A stretch of DNA of 16,021 bases from Pseudomonadota bacterium (GCA_023424475.1 JAFADX010000061.1:1-16021); one strand, 5' to 3'. Positions 1 to 7,378 are shown, numbered from the stretch's first letter. The notes: generated by a model not told the origin, from the sequence alone. Made by a program: numbers and translations.

Positions 1-153
1 GCGGAACTGGGCGCGCAGGCCACCGCGGCGCTGCGGGGCCTCGACTTCGCTCGGCACCGCCGCGCCGGATTGCGCCGCCGCCGGCTGCGCCGCGAGGATC
101 CAGGCGAGCGCCATGCTCGCCAGCGCCACCGTGCCCTTGAAGCGGACCGCCAT
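1..153 (-). CDS. Secreted protein of unknown function, N-terminal part only
   Basis: The minus strand opens with ATG at 153-151 and stays open for 51 codons to the window edge. The protein begins MAVRFKGTVALASMALAWIL and reaches AAQPAAAQ at about residues 21-28: a short basic start, a hydrophobic core and small residues ending in AQ. That is a classical Sec signal peptide with likely cleavage after AAAQ or just before it. The visible mature part is short and rich in Gln, Arg and Pro, with nothing diagnostic. A GGGAG ribosome-binding site lies about 8 nt upstream, which favours this start over an in-frame ATG at 180-178. It is divergent from the Bug-protein gene. The family cannot be named from 51 residues; export is well supported. 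Confidence 0.6.
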   Translation of the reverse strand, partial: MAVRFKGTVALASMALAWILAAQPAAAQSGAAVPSEVEAPQRRGGLRAQFR

Positions 154-236
154 CTTCCGTCTCCCGTCCTGTCGTGCCATCACCAGACCAGCGCCGGGTG
201 ACGCCCGTTTTTCCGGCCAGCAACGGATTGCAACGC

Positions 237-1247
237 ATGACGCCCCGCAGGATGCGCCACGGGACGCGAGGCACGGAGATCACTGCCGGGACCGCGACCG
301 GGCGGCGGGCCCTGCTCGCGGCCACGCTGACCCTGCCGGTGCTGGCGCGGCCCGCCGGTGCCTGGGCGCCGGCCGGGCCCGTCCGCCTCATCGTTCCCTA
401 TGCCCCCGGCGGCACCAATGACGAGGTGATGCGCGTCCTCGCCGCCGGCGCCGCCACGCGCCTCGGCCAGCCGATCGGGATCCGCAACAAGGCCGGCCGG
501 GCCGGGGTGCGGATGATCGCCGCCCTCGTCTCCGCGCCGGCGGACGGCCTGCTGCTCGCGCAGTTCCCCGCCTCCGCGATCCGCACCGCCCTGCTGCAGC
601 AGTTGCCGATCGACATTCCCGGCGGCCTCTCGCCCATCCTCGGCGTGGCAGGCGGGGCCTATGGCACGATCGCGAAGAAGGACCGCTTCCCCGGCGGCTG
701 GCGCGGCTTCGTCGCGGAAGCGCGGGAGAAGCCCGGCGTGCTCGCCTATGGCAGCCCGGGGGCGAACTCCAACGCGCATCTGGCCATGGCCCGGCTGCTG
801 CTGCGCGAGCGCGTGCAGGTCGTCCACGTGCCCTTCCGCGGCGCGGCCCTCGGCGCCCGGGCGCTGGTTGCGGGCGACATCGACGTGATGGCGGGCCCGG
901 CCAGCATCGGCAGCGCCGTCACCGAAGGCGAGGCCGTCTGGCTCAATGTCTGGGGCGCCCAGCGCCTGCCGCGCTGGCCCGACGCGCCGACGCTGCGCGA
1001 ACTGGGCTACGACCTGACCGTGACCGCCCCCTTCGGCATCGTCGGCCCGCCCGGCCTGCCCCCCGGGATCGTCGCCGCCCTCCACGGCGCCTTCCGCGCC
1101 GCCATGCAGGACGAGGCCTTCCGCGACGTGCTCACCAGGAACGACATGACCGAAGACTACCGGGACGGCCCCGCCTATGCCGCCTTCCTCGCCAATTCCG
1201 CCCGCACCGAGGAGATGCTCATCGGCCGCCTCGGGCTGCAGCCGTGA
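237..1247 (+). CDS. Orphan Bug/TctC-family tripartite tricarboxylate transporter substrate-binding protein
   Basis: This is a periplasmic binding protein of the Bug (TctC) family, which captures small carboxylates or similar solutes. Numbered from the ATG at 237 it has 336 residues, near the family norm. The N-terminus carries a twin-arginine type signal (TGRRALLAA, residues 21-29) followed by a hydrophobic stretch and AGAWA at 40-44. Family motifs are VRLIVPYAPGGTND (49-62), YGSPGANSNAHLA (171-183), VVHVPFRGAALGARALVAGDIDVM (195-218 region) and GPPGLPPGI near 270-278. No TctA or TctB membrane subunit lies nearby, so it is an orphan binding protein, common in Acetobacteraceae and Bordetella. 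The substrate cannot be predicted. The start is uncertain: ATGs at 174, 237 and 252 are in frame, none with a good ribosome-binding site; the 174 start would collide with the divergent gene. Confidence 0.88.
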   Translation: MTPRRMRHGTRGTEITAGTATGRRALLAATLTLPVLARPAGAWAPAGPVRLIVPYAPGGTNDEVMRVLAAGAATRLGQPIGIRNKAGRAGVRMIAALVSAPADGLLLAQFPASAIRTALLQQLPIDIPGGLSPILGVAGGAYGTIAKKDRFPGGWRGFVAEAREKPGVLAYGSPGANSNAHLAMARLLLRERVQVVHVPFRGAALGARALVAGDIDVMAGPASIGSAVTEGEAVWLNVWGAQRLPRWPDAPTLRELGYDLTVTAPFGIVGPPGLPPGIVAALHGAFRAAMQDEAFRDVLTRNDMTEDYRDGPAYAAFLANSARTEEMLIGRLGLQP

Positions 1248-2017
1248 GCGCGCCGGACGTCCTCGCGCTCGAACGCGCGACGCTCGGCACCGTTCCCGCC
1301 GCCCGCCTCGCCTTCGACGGCCCCTTCGTCGTGCGCGCCTTCGCCGGCGGCACCGGGCGCGCCAATGCGGCGAGCAGCCTCGACCCTTCCCCCGATCCCG
1401 GCCTCGACGCCCGGATCGGACGCATCGAGGCGCTCTATGCCGCGCTCGGCATGCCGCCGCGCTTCCGCTCCACCCCCCTCGACCCGCCGGGCCTCGCCGA
1501 GGCGCTCACCGCGCGCGGCTATGTCGCAAAGGACGAGACGGCGGTCCTTCTCGCCCCCATCGCGGCGCTGGCGGCGGCCGACCCGGCCGCCGGGGCCAGA
1601 CCCGCACCCGACGCCGACTGGATGGCGGTGACCGCGACGGCCGAGCACCAGACCCCGGCCCGCCGGCGGGAGAAGGAAGGCAACCCCGCCCTGCTCATGG
1701 TCCCCGGCGCCTGGATCACGCTGCGCGAGGGGGACACGGCCGCAGCGGTGATCTCCGTCGTCGCCGCGGGCGAGGTGGCGGGCTTCTTCGACCTCGCGGT
1801 GCGGCCCGAGCACCGGCGGAAGGGCCTCGCCGCCCGGGCGGTGGGCGCCGCCGCGCACTGGGCCGCGGAACGGGGCGCGGCCTGGATGTTCTGCCAGGTG
1901 GCGGTGGCCAATGCGGCCTCGCTGGCGCTGAATACCGGACTCGGCATGACCGAGGCCTATCGCTACCGCTATTTGGTCCGCGCCGCCGACGCGATGCCGG
2001 CGATGCGCTTCGGGTAG
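1244..2017 (+). CDS. GNAT-family N-acetyltransferase
   Basis: This 257-residue protein has a C-terminal GNAT fold. The acetyl-CoA binding motif A is visible at about residues 181-199 (FFDLAVRPEHRRKGLAARA, with the RxxG/A-type pyrophosphate loop HRRKGLA). It is followed by a helix, the beta strand WMFCQVAVANAASLALN and the typical C-terminal GLGMTEAYRYRYL. The N-terminal half is Ala- and Pro-rich and diverged, probably a degenerate first GNAT half, so the substrate is unknown. The GTG start lies in a GTGA overlap with the stop of the Bug-protein gene, which implies translational coupling and one mRNA. An ATG start further in would remove conserved length, so GTG is preferred. Confidence 0.85.
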   Translation: MSAPDVLALERATLGTVPAARLAFDGPFVVRAFAGGTGRANAASSLDPSPDPGLDARIGRIEALYAALGMPPRFRSTPLDPPGLAEALTARGYVAKDETAVLLAPIAALAAADPAAGARPAPDADWMAVTATAEHQTPARRREKEGNPALLMVPGAWITLREGDTAAAVISVVAAGEVAGFFDLAVRPEHRRKGLAARAVGAAAHWAAERGAAWMFCQVAVANAASLALNTGLGMTEAYRYRYLVRAADAMPAMRFG

Positions 2018-2031
2018 AGGCGGCCCGGGCG

Positions 2032-2057
2032 GCGGACCGGCGCCGGTGCCGGTCCGC
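2032..2057. terminator. GC-rich hairpin between convergent genes
   Basis: A perfect 10-bp inverted repeat (arms 2032-2041 and 2048-2057, core CGGACCGGC / GCCGGTCCG) with a 6-nt loop sits in the 48-bp gap between the GNAT gene and the convergent lipoprotein gene. Its position fits a bidirectional transcription end. Neither side has a T-tract, so it is not a canonical intrinsic terminator. It may act as a pause or an mRNA 3'-end barrier, perhaps with Rho. Confidence 0.45.
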
Positions 2058-2065
2058 GCCGGGAA

Positions 2066-3121
2066 TCAGCGCCGCGGCGCGGAGGCACCCTGCGCCGGCG
2101 GCCCGGCCTGCGCGTCCGCGTCCGCCGGCGGTTGCGGCTGCGATTGTGGCTCAGGCAGCACCCCCGGCCGGCTCGGCATGGCGAGGCCATGGCCCGAGGC
2201 GCGCGGCGCCCGGTCGGTGGGCGTATCCGGCTGCTCGGCCGGGAAGCCGCCGGCATTGGCGACCACCGTGCGCACCCCTCCCGCCGCCTCGTTCGCCGCA
2301 GCGAAAGCCACGTCGCCCCAGAAGCGTTCCAGCACGCCCTGCGGCACCTCGTTCAGCTGCAGGACGCGCCCGAGGTCGTAGCCATCCTGGCGCGACACGG
2401 TCCAGAGGATCTCGACGCGCTGGGTCCGGGTTGCGGGCTGGTCCACCACGTCCACCTGGCCGGTGACGGCGAAGCGGGCGCCCTGCGCGGTGTCCTGCAC
2501 CACCATCCCGCGCTCGCCCAGCGCGTCCCGCAGGCGGGCGGTCAGGGCCAGGTTGCCGTCGCCCGGCGCGCCGCGGACCATCGGGACATAGATGCGCGGC
2601 GGGCCATGGACGGCAAGCGCCGCCGGATCCATGCCCTTCCGCACGGCTTCGGCCCGCAGCAGCAGATCGGCGATGCGCGGCGCCGCATCACGCGCGACGC
2701 GCGCCAGCAGGTCGGCGCTCGGCTCGGACCAGGCGCGGGCGGGCACGCGGGCGCCCTCCGTGCTGCCCTGCCGCTGCCCGTCCGGATCGGTGAGGACATA
2801 GCGCGGCACGACGGAATCGCCCTGGATCGAGGCCTCGACCGTCAGTCGCCAGTCGAGCGGCAGTGGCTCGGTGGCCGAGGCCGGCACCTCGTTCGCAAGC
2901 AGCGCGGTGGAGAGCGCGGCCGCGAGGTCGTCGGCCAGTTCGTTCGTCAGCAGCGCGGCCGCCGGCCGCGGAATGGCCAGGCGATAGGCCGGCGGCGCCG
3001 CGAGGACCGCCGCCTGGCCGCCCGGATTGCCCCGGAAGGGCTGCGGCAGGTCTCCGCAGCCCGCGAGCGCCACGAGGACGAGCACCGTCAGCGCGGCGCG
3101 GATGCGCTCAAATGACCGCAA
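2066..3121 (-). CDS. Putative outer-membrane lipoprotein of unknown function
   Basis: The 351-residue product starts with a lipoprotein signal peptide: MRSFERIRAALTVLVLVALA then the lipobox LAGC with the lipidated Cys at residue 22. Glycine at +2 fits outer-membrane sorting. The mature part is soluble, with no further membrane segment. The last 60 or so residues are a Pro/Gln/Ala-rich, low-complexity tail that is probably disordered. I do not recognise a named domain. The start codon is TTG at 3121-3119; there is no upstream in-frame ATG or GTG, and this start gives a signal peptide of ideal length. The TTG lies inside the 23-codon ORF upstream, so translation is likely coupled to it. It lies downstream of the lgt operon, whose enzyme would lipidate it. 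Confidence 0.75.
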   Translation of the reverse strand: MRSFERIRAALTVLVLVALAGCGDLPQPFRGNPGGQAAVLAAPPAYRLAIPRPAAALLTNELADDLAAALSTALLANEVPASATEPLPLDWRLTVEASIQGDSVVPRYVLTDPDGQRQGSTEGARVPARAWSEPSADLLARVARDAAPRIADLLLRAEAVRKGMDPAALAVHGPPRIYVPMVRGAPGDGNLALTARLRDALGERGMVVQDTAQGARFAVTGQVDVVDQPATRTQRVEILWTVSRQDGYDLGRVLQLNEVPQGVLERFWGDVAFAAANEAAGGVRTVVANAGGFPAEQPDTPTDRAPRASGHGLAMPSRPGVLPEPQSQPQPPADADAQAGPPAQGASAPRR

Positions 3122-3179
3122 GGCAGGACACCAGGAGGGTGAACAGCATCAATGCTCCGAACATCAGGATGTAGGGCAT
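3108..3179 (-). CDS. Possible 23-residue hydrophobic membrane microprotein
   Basis: A 24-codon ORF (23 residues and TGA) begins at ATG 3179-3177 behind a clear AAGGA ribosome-binding site 4-5 nt upstream. The peptide starts MPYILMFGALMLFTLL and ends VSCLAVI: one continuous hydrophobic span with no charged residue, long enough for a single membrane helix. LVSC resembles a lipobox but would leave only five residues, so a membrane helix is more likely. Its last 14 nt overlap the TTG start of the lipoprotein gene, so it may also or instead act as a leader that delivers ribosomes to a weak start. No homologue can be named. Confidence 0.5.
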   Translation of the reverse strand: MPYILMFGALMLFTLLVSCLAVI

Positions 3180-3223
3180 GGCGTCCTTATTGGGCGCGGG
3201 CCGCCGATTGAACAGGGGTGAGC

Positions 3224-3286
3224 AGAGGCTTGTCCGGGTGCGGCGGCGCCGGCCCGCGCCGCGCGGCGCATCTCCGGACAGCCTCT
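3224..3286. terminator. Large bulged stem-loop at the 3' end of pgeF
   Basis: Arms 3225-3237 (GAGGCTTGTCCGG) and 3274-3285 (CCGGACAGCCTC) pair over 12 bp with a single bulged T, and A3224-T3286 extends the stem. The interior can form a second stem (CGGCGC...GCGCCG, with TGCG/CGCA outside it). On the minus strand it starts exactly at the pgeF TGA. No T-run follows, so if it is a terminator it is atypical. It could instead protect the 3' end of the hldD-lgt-pgeF mRNA, or partly separate it from the lipoprotein unit downstream. Confidence 0.5.
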
Positions 3287-4059
3287 CAGGGCGCCAGCGC
3301 GATGGCGGAGAGTTGATGCCCGATCGGCCCGCCGCCCGCGAGGGTGTTGCGCCGGTGGCTGAAGAACGCCTCCTCGAGCGCCAGCGTGTCGTGCGGCGTG
3401 ACCTCGACGCCGACGCCGGCAGCCGCGAGCCGTCCGGCGCAATAGCCGGCGAGGTCGAACTGCCAGCGCCCCTCCCGGCGCCCGTCGCCGAAGAAGCGGG
3501 CATCCGCCGCATCCCGCGCCAGGACGGCATCGCGCAGGTCCGCCGCCACCTCGTAGGAGGGCTGGCGGATGCAGGGGCCGACCGCGGTGACGATCCGCTC
3601 GCGCCGCGCGCCGAGGGTGAGCATCGCCTCGATGGTCGCCTCCAGCACGCCGCCCACCGCGCCGCGCCAGCCGGCATGGGCCGCGCCGATCACCCCCATC
3701 TGCGGGTCGGCGAACAGGACCGGCGCGCAATCCGCGGTCACGATGCCGAGGGTCACGCCCCGGTGCCGCGTCACCATCGCGTCGGCCTTGGGGCGGCGGT
3801 CGTCGGGCCAGGGCGTCTCGACCACCGCGACATCCGGGCCGTGCACCTGGGTCAGCGCCGCCAGCGACCGTGCCGGCAGGCCGATCGCATCGGCGGCCCG
3901 GCGGCGGTTCTCGCGCACCGCATCCGGGTCGTCCCTGCCCGACAGCGAGCAGTTCAGCGCCGCGAAGGGGCCGGTGGAGACGCCGCCCCGGCGGGTGAAG
4001 AAGGCATGCGCCAGGCCCGGCTGGGCGGCAAGGGTCTCGGCAGTGACGAACTGGGCCAT
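3286..4059 (-). CDS. pgeF: Laccase-domain (YfiH/PgeF) purine nucleoside/peptidoglycan-editing enzyme
   Basis: This 257-residue cytoplasmic protein belongs to the YfiH/DUF152 family. Members are zinc enzymes with purine nucleoside phosphorylase and adenosine deaminase activity, and in E. coli PgeF helps keep peptidoglycan precursors correct. Signature blocks are FFTRRGGVS (20-28), LTQVHG (69-74), TADCAPVLFAD (108-118), GAAHAGWRGAVGG (125-137) and VGPCIRQPSYEV (160-171). His73, Cys111 and His128 fit the family metal ligands. FFSHRR (232-237) is the usual C-terminal motif. The ATG overlaps the stop of the methyltransferase gene by 1 nt (TGATG), so it is the last gene of the hldD-lgt operon. Confidence 0.93.
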   Translation of the reverse strand: MAQFVTAETLAAQPGLAHAFFTRRGGVSTGPFAALNCSLSGRDDPDAVRENRRRAADAIGLPARSLAALTQVHGPDVAVVETPWPDDRRPKADAMVTRHRGVTLGIVTADCAPVLFADPQMGVIGAAHAGWRGAVGGVLEATIEAMLTLGARRERIVTAVGPCIRQPSYEVAADLRDAVLARDAADARFFGDGRREGRWQFDLAGYCAGRLAAAGVGVEVTPHDTLALEEAFFSHRRNTLAGGGPIGHQLSAIALAP

Positions 4060-5075
4060 CAGGTGTCCTCGAATCCCGGCAGCGTCGTGAGGCCGGGGTG
4101 GCAGAGGCAGATTACCTTGAACAGCCGCCCCATGTGCTCCGGCGCGGCGAGTCGCTCGGCCGCGGTCAGGTGCCGCGCCGCGCCCCCGGGGTCCATGCGG
4201 GCAAGGATGGCGGCGCGGCTGAACAGCCCGAGCCGGCCGAGGAAGACCCCCTGCGGCAGCGGGCCCAGCACCCGCGCCCCGGCGCCGCGCGCCGCCGCGC
4301 CGAAGGCGGCGAAATCGACATGGGCGGTGACATCGACGCTGCCCGGTTCGCCCAGCGGGTCGGCGGCGCCCTGCCGCGTCATGGCCTGCAGGCTGTCGCC
4401 GAAGCCGCTCTCGGCAGGGCCGTAATCCAGGAACAGCGCCGCCCCGCCCTGCGCCGCGATCCGCGCGCCGAGCGCCGCGCCGATGGCGCGGGCGGGGGCG
4501 CAGACTTCCCGGACCGCGCCTTCAGGCGCCCCGTCCGGCAGGGGCGGCGCATCCTCCGCCGGGGCCTCGAGGAAGGCGCCGCCGGCGACGAAGCGTTCCA
4601 TCCAGGCGCCACCGCGGCGGACGAACTGGCGGATCGGCAGGGCATCGAGGAATTCGTTGCCGAGGACGATCGCGGGGCCGGCCGGCAGGGTCCCGATGCC
4701 GTCGTGCCAGGCCGCGACCGCGGCGCCGAGCCGTTCGGCCTGCACCGCCCGCAGCCGCGGCGATGTCTCGACCAGGTGCACCCGCAGCGCGGCGCGGAAG
4801 GGCGGCATCACCTCGGCGACGGCGCGCAGCGCATCGGCCATCAGCGTGCCGCGCCCGGGCCCGAATTCGACCACCGGCACCGGGTCGGGACGTCCCATCG
4901 CATCCCAGGCGACGGCGGCCCAGAGGCCGAGGCATTCCCCGAAGGCCTGGGTGATCTCCGGCGCGGTGATGAAGTCGCCGCCGGCGCCGAAGGGCTCGCG
5001 GCCGGCGTAGTAGGCGGCGGCGGCCCGCTGCAGGAAATGGTCGAGGCGTTCCGGCGGCGGGCTACCCTGCGGCAC
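4059..5075 (-). CDS. MidA/NDUFAF7-type class I SAM-dependent methyltransferase
   Basis: This 338-residue enzyme matches the MidA family (DUF185), whose mitochondrial member NDUFAF7 methylates an arginine on complex I subunit NDUFS2 during assembly. Visible motifs are GDFITAPEITQAFGE (33-47), the SAM-binding VVEFGPGRGTLMADAL (68-83), HLVETSPRLRAVQ (100-112), LGNEFLDALPIRQF (138-151) and LFLDYGP (214-220). In bacteria the natural substrate is inferred to be the NuoD/NuoCD subunit; that is not shown here. It starts at GTG 5075-5073, inside the last 14 nt of lgt. No ATG lies upstream of the conserved GDFITAPE block, so GTG is the plausible start. Its stop overlaps the pgeF start. Confidence 0.9.
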   Translation of the reverse strand: MPQGSPPPERLDHFLQRAAAAYYAGREPFGAGGDFITAPEITQAFGECLGLWAAVAWDAMGRPDPVPVVEFGPGRGTLMADALRAVAEVMPPFRAALRVHLVETSPRLRAVQAERLGAAVAAWHDGIGTLPAGPAIVLGNEFLDALPIRQFVRRGGAWMERFVAGGAFLEAPAEDAPPLPDGAPEGAVREVCAPARAIGAALGARIAAQGGAALFLDYGPAESGFGDSLQAMTRQGAADPLGEPGSVDVTAHVDFAAFGAAARGAGARVLGPLPQGVFLGRLGLFSRAAILARMDPGGAARHLTAAERLAAPEHMGRLFKVICLCHPGLTTLPGFEDT

Positions 5076-5868
5076 GCAACGCCCGCCCGCGCAGGATCAG
5101 CCAGCCGCCGACCAGCACCATCGGCAGCGACAGCAACTGCCCCATGGTCGCGCCGGCGACGAGGAAGCCGAGATTGGCGTCCGGCTGGCGGAAGAACTCG
5201 CCGATGATGCGCGCGACGCCGTAGCCCGCGAGGAAGCTGCCCGAGAGCATGCCCGGGCTCGCCCGCACCTTCTCGCTGCGGGCGAGCAGCATGAGCAGGG
5301 CAAAAAGGCAGATGCCCTCGAAGAAGGCCTGGTAGAGTTGCGAGGGGTGACGGGGGATCGGGCCGCCATGGGGAAAGACCATGGCCCAGGGCACGTCCGG
5401 CGCGATCCGGCCCCACAATTCGCCGTTGATGAAGTTCGCGATGCGCCCGAGGAAAAGCCCGATCGGCACCACGCAGACGATGCGGTCGGAGAAGCCCACG
5501 AAGTCGAGCCTGTTCATCCGCGTGAACAGGAACAGCGCCGCGATCACGCCGAGCGCGCCGCCGTGGAACGACATCCCCCCGTGCCAGAGATAGAGGGCCT
5601 CCCACGGCGCGGTGATGTAGTAGCCCGGCCGGTAGAACAGCACGTAGCCGAGCCGCCCGCCGAGGATGATGCCGAGCGTCGCCCAGGTGACGAAGTCGTC
5701 CACCTGCTCGGGCGTCGCGGCCTGCGGCGGCCGCTGCACCAGCACGCGCGCGAGCCGCCAGCCCAGGACGATGCCGACGATGTAGGCCAGCGCATACCAG
5801 CGGATGGCGAAGGGGCCGATCTCGATCAGCGTCGGGTCGATGGCGGGGAAGGGAATGGCGAAGAGCAT
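5062..5868 (-). CDS. lgt: Prolipoprotein diacylglyceryl transferase
   Basis: Lgt is the inner-membrane enzyme that moves diacylglycerol from phosphatidylglycerol to the lipobox Cys of prolipoproteins. The protein has 268 residues (family about 260-290) and around seven hydrophobic helices. Key residues match E. coli Lgt as recalled: Tyr25 (IRWYALAY), HGGMSFHGG with His102, the signature GRIANFINGELWG (141-153) with Arg142, Asn145 and Glu150, then PRHPSQLY (172-179), and Arg220/Glu224 in GVARIIGEFF. The ATG at 5868-5866 shares one base with the hldD stop (TGATG), so the genes are coupled. The lipoprotein gene 2 kb downstream is a ready substrate. Confidence 0.96.
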   Translation of the reverse strand: MLFAIPFPAIDPTLIEIGPFAIRWYALAYIVGIVLGWRLARVLVQRPPQAATPEQVDDFVTWATLGIILGGRLGYVLFYRPGYYITAPWEALYLWHGGMSFHGGALGVIAALFLFTRMNRLDFVGFSDRIVCVVPIGLFLGRIANFINGELWGRIAPDVPWAMVFPHGGPIPRHPSQLYQAFFEGICLFALLMLLARSEKVRASPGMLSGSFLAGYGVARIIGEFFRQPDANLGFLVAGATMGQLLSLPMVLVGGWLILRGRALRAAG

Positions 5869-6851
5869 CAGGCGAAGGGATCCTCGGCGTTCGTCAGCAC
5901 ATCGCGCACATAGGAGCGCACGCCGTCCTCCAGCGTCGTCGGCGGCTGCGTGAAGCCGGCCGCGCGCAGGCGCTCCATCCGGGCCTCGGTGAAGTACTGG
6001 TACCTGCCCTTGAGGTCGTCGGGCATGGGAACGAAGCGGATCTCGGCATTGCGGCCGAGCGCCGCGTAGATCGCGCGGGCGAGGTCGAGGAAGGTCCGCG
6101 CCTGGCCCGAGCCGATGTTGTAGAGGCCCGGCGCCTGCGGGTGCCTCTCCAGCCACAGCATCGCGGCGACGCAGTCCCGCACATGGACGAAGTCGCGCTT
6201 CTGCTCGCCATCCGCGATGCCCTCGCGGTCCGAGGCGAAGAGCGTCGCCACCTCCCCCTTCATGATCTGGTTGAACTTGTGCAGCACGACCGAGGCCATG
6301 CGCCCCTTGTGGTGCTCATTCGGGCCATAGACGTTGAAGAAGCGCAGCCCGGCCCACATCGGCGGCCGCGGCCGGCCGAGGGCCAGCATCTGCGCCACCC
6401 GCCGGTCGAAGGCCAGCTTCGACCAGCCATAGAGGTTGAGCGGCCGCAGCCGGGCCAGCGCCTCGGGCCGCAGGTCGTCCTCGAAGCCGAGCGCGCCGTC
6501 GCCGTAGGTCGCGGCCGAGGAGGCGTAGATGAAGGGCACCCCGGCCCCGGCGCACCAGTCCCAGAGCATCTGCGGCAAGGCGAGGTTGGTCGCAGCCACC
6601 AGGTCGCCGTCGGTTTCCGTGGTCGCGCTGATCGCGCCCATGTGGAACAGCGCCTTGACGGGCGGCCTGCGCGCCAGGAAACCAGGCAGGTCGTCGGGCG
6701 CCACGATGCCGGCGATCGGGTGCTTGGCGAGGTTTCGCCACTTCGGGCCCTGGCGCAGCCGGTCCACGACCACCACCTCATCACCGCGCGCGCACAGGGC
6801 CGCGACGAGGTTGGAGCCGATGAACCCGGCTCCGCCGGTGACGATGTGCAT
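5868..6851 (-). CDS. hldD: ADP-L-glycero-D-manno-heptose 6-epimerase
   Basis: This 327-residue short-chain dehydrogenase/reductase converts ADP-D-glycero- to ADP-L-glycero-manno-heptose for the LPS inner core. It has the NAD(P)-binding loop VTGGAGFIGSNL (4-15), the catalytic YGWSK (Tyr141, Lys145) with the preceding SSAATYGD (111-118), and HldD-specific blocks VYGPNEHHKGRMASVV (174-189), EQKRDFVHVRD (216-226) and FVPMPDDLKGRYQYFTEA (273-290). The last block and the KGRMASVV motif separate it from generic NAD-sugar epimerases. The frame stays open far upstream, but ATG 6851-6849 starts at the canonical nucleotide-binding strand and has a GGA-containing site upstream. No hldE or waa genes lie nearby. 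It heads a four-gene operon. Confidence 0.93.
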   Translation of the reverse strand: MHIVTGGAGFIGSNLVAALCARGDEVVVVDRLRQGPKWRNLAKHPIAGIVAPDDLPGFLARRPPVKALFHMGAISATTETDGDLVAATNLALPQMLWDWCAGAGVPFIYASSAATYGDGALGFEDDLRPEALARLRPLNLYGWSKLAFDRRVAQMLALGRPRPPMWAGLRFFNVYGPNEHHKGRMASVVLHKFNQIMKGEVATLFASDREGIADGEQKRDFVHVRDCVAAMLWLERHPQAPGLYNIGSGQARTFLDLARAIYAALGRNAEIRFVPMPDDLKGRYQYFTEARMERLRAAGFTQPPTTLEDGVRSYVRDVLTNAEDPFA

Positions 6852-6874
6852 GATCGAATTCCGCCCGGCAGGCC

Positions 6875-6901
6875 TTGAGAGGGGGGCGCGGGCGGTATAG
6901 G
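6875..6901 (+). promoter_or_regulatory. Candidate promoter for the ubiK-like gene
   Basis: In the 97-bp gap between divergent hldD and the ubiK-like gene, TTGAGA (6875-6880) and TATAGG (6896-6901) resemble sigma-70-type -35 and -10 boxes, with a slightly short 15-bp spacer. TATA-like sequence stands out against the GC-rich background. It is about 48 bp upstream of the ATG. Confidence 0.3.
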
Positions 6902-6948
6902 CCCCGGCGGGACGGCCCCGCAAGGCAAGCGGGCGAAGGAGACGACCG

Positions 6949-7239
6949 ATGGCAGGCGAAGGCGGCCGCGCGAAATTCATGGACGACCTGGCCGGCGTGG
7001 CCGGGGGTGCCTTCTCGGTGCTGGCCGGCATGCGGGCCGAGATCGAGCAGATGGCGAAGTCCCAGGCCGAGGCGATGGTCCGCCGGCTCGACCTCGTGAA
7101 ACGCGAGGAACTCGACGCCGCGATGGAGGTCGCCCGCCGCGCGCGCGAACAGGCCGAGGCGCTGGAAACACGCCTGGCCGCGCTGGAACATCGCGTGGCG
7201 GAACTCGAGGCTGGCACGGGCTCCTCACCCGAAACCTGA
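6949..7239 (+). CDS. ubiK: UbiK-family (BMFP, DUF526) accessory factor
   Basis: A 96-residue small protein of the BMFP/YqiC family. UbiK is an accessory factor that helps the Ubi enzymes of ubiquinone biosynthesis under aerobic conditions and binds membranes and lipids. An amphipathic N-terminal segment (about 8-50, including FMDDLAGVAGGAFSVLAGMR) precedes the conserved LDLVKREELDAAMEVARRAR (47-66) and a C-terminal coiled coil (about 52-88, ETRLAALEHRVAELE). Length and layout match the family. An AAGGAG site lies 8 nt before the ATG. It is divergent from hldD. The ubiquinone role is inferred from the family; the symbol is used in that sense. Confidence 0.82.
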   Translation: MAGEGGRAKFMDDLAGVAGGAFSVLAGMRAEIEQMAKSQAEAMVRRLDLVKREELDAAMEVARRAREQAEALETRLAALEHRVAELEAGTGSSPET

Positions 7240-7378
7240 AGATCCTTTTGCAACTTCTGCGGGCTTGCGGCGCGATTCCGCGTCTGCGTAGTCTGCCTAT
7301 CGTATCCCGCCGGCCGATTCGCACCCCATATCTTGTGGCGCGACCCTCGGGCGGCAGAACAGGGCAAGGAGGTGCCGC

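Noticed and set aside
180..1085. Long antisense open frame across the Bug-protein gene
   Set aside because: Its product is a low-complexity Gly/Arg/Gln-rich chain with no motif. It mirrors the codon pattern of the real gene on the other strand, as is usual at high GC.
2132..3115. 327-codon plus-strand frame opposite the lipoprotein gene
   Set aside because: Arg/His/Gly-rich composition and no domain. The opposite strand has a clear lipobox and signal peptide.
3178..5207. Two long plus-strand frames (3178-4425 and 4098-5207) opposite pgeF and the methyltransferase gene
   Set aside because: No recognisable motif in either. The minus strand encodes full, motif-rich enzymes over the same region.
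6852..7367. N-terminal extension of the hldD frame
   Set aside because: The frame remains open upstream but runs through the ubiK-like gene on the other strand. The conserved nucleotide-binding start is at 6851.
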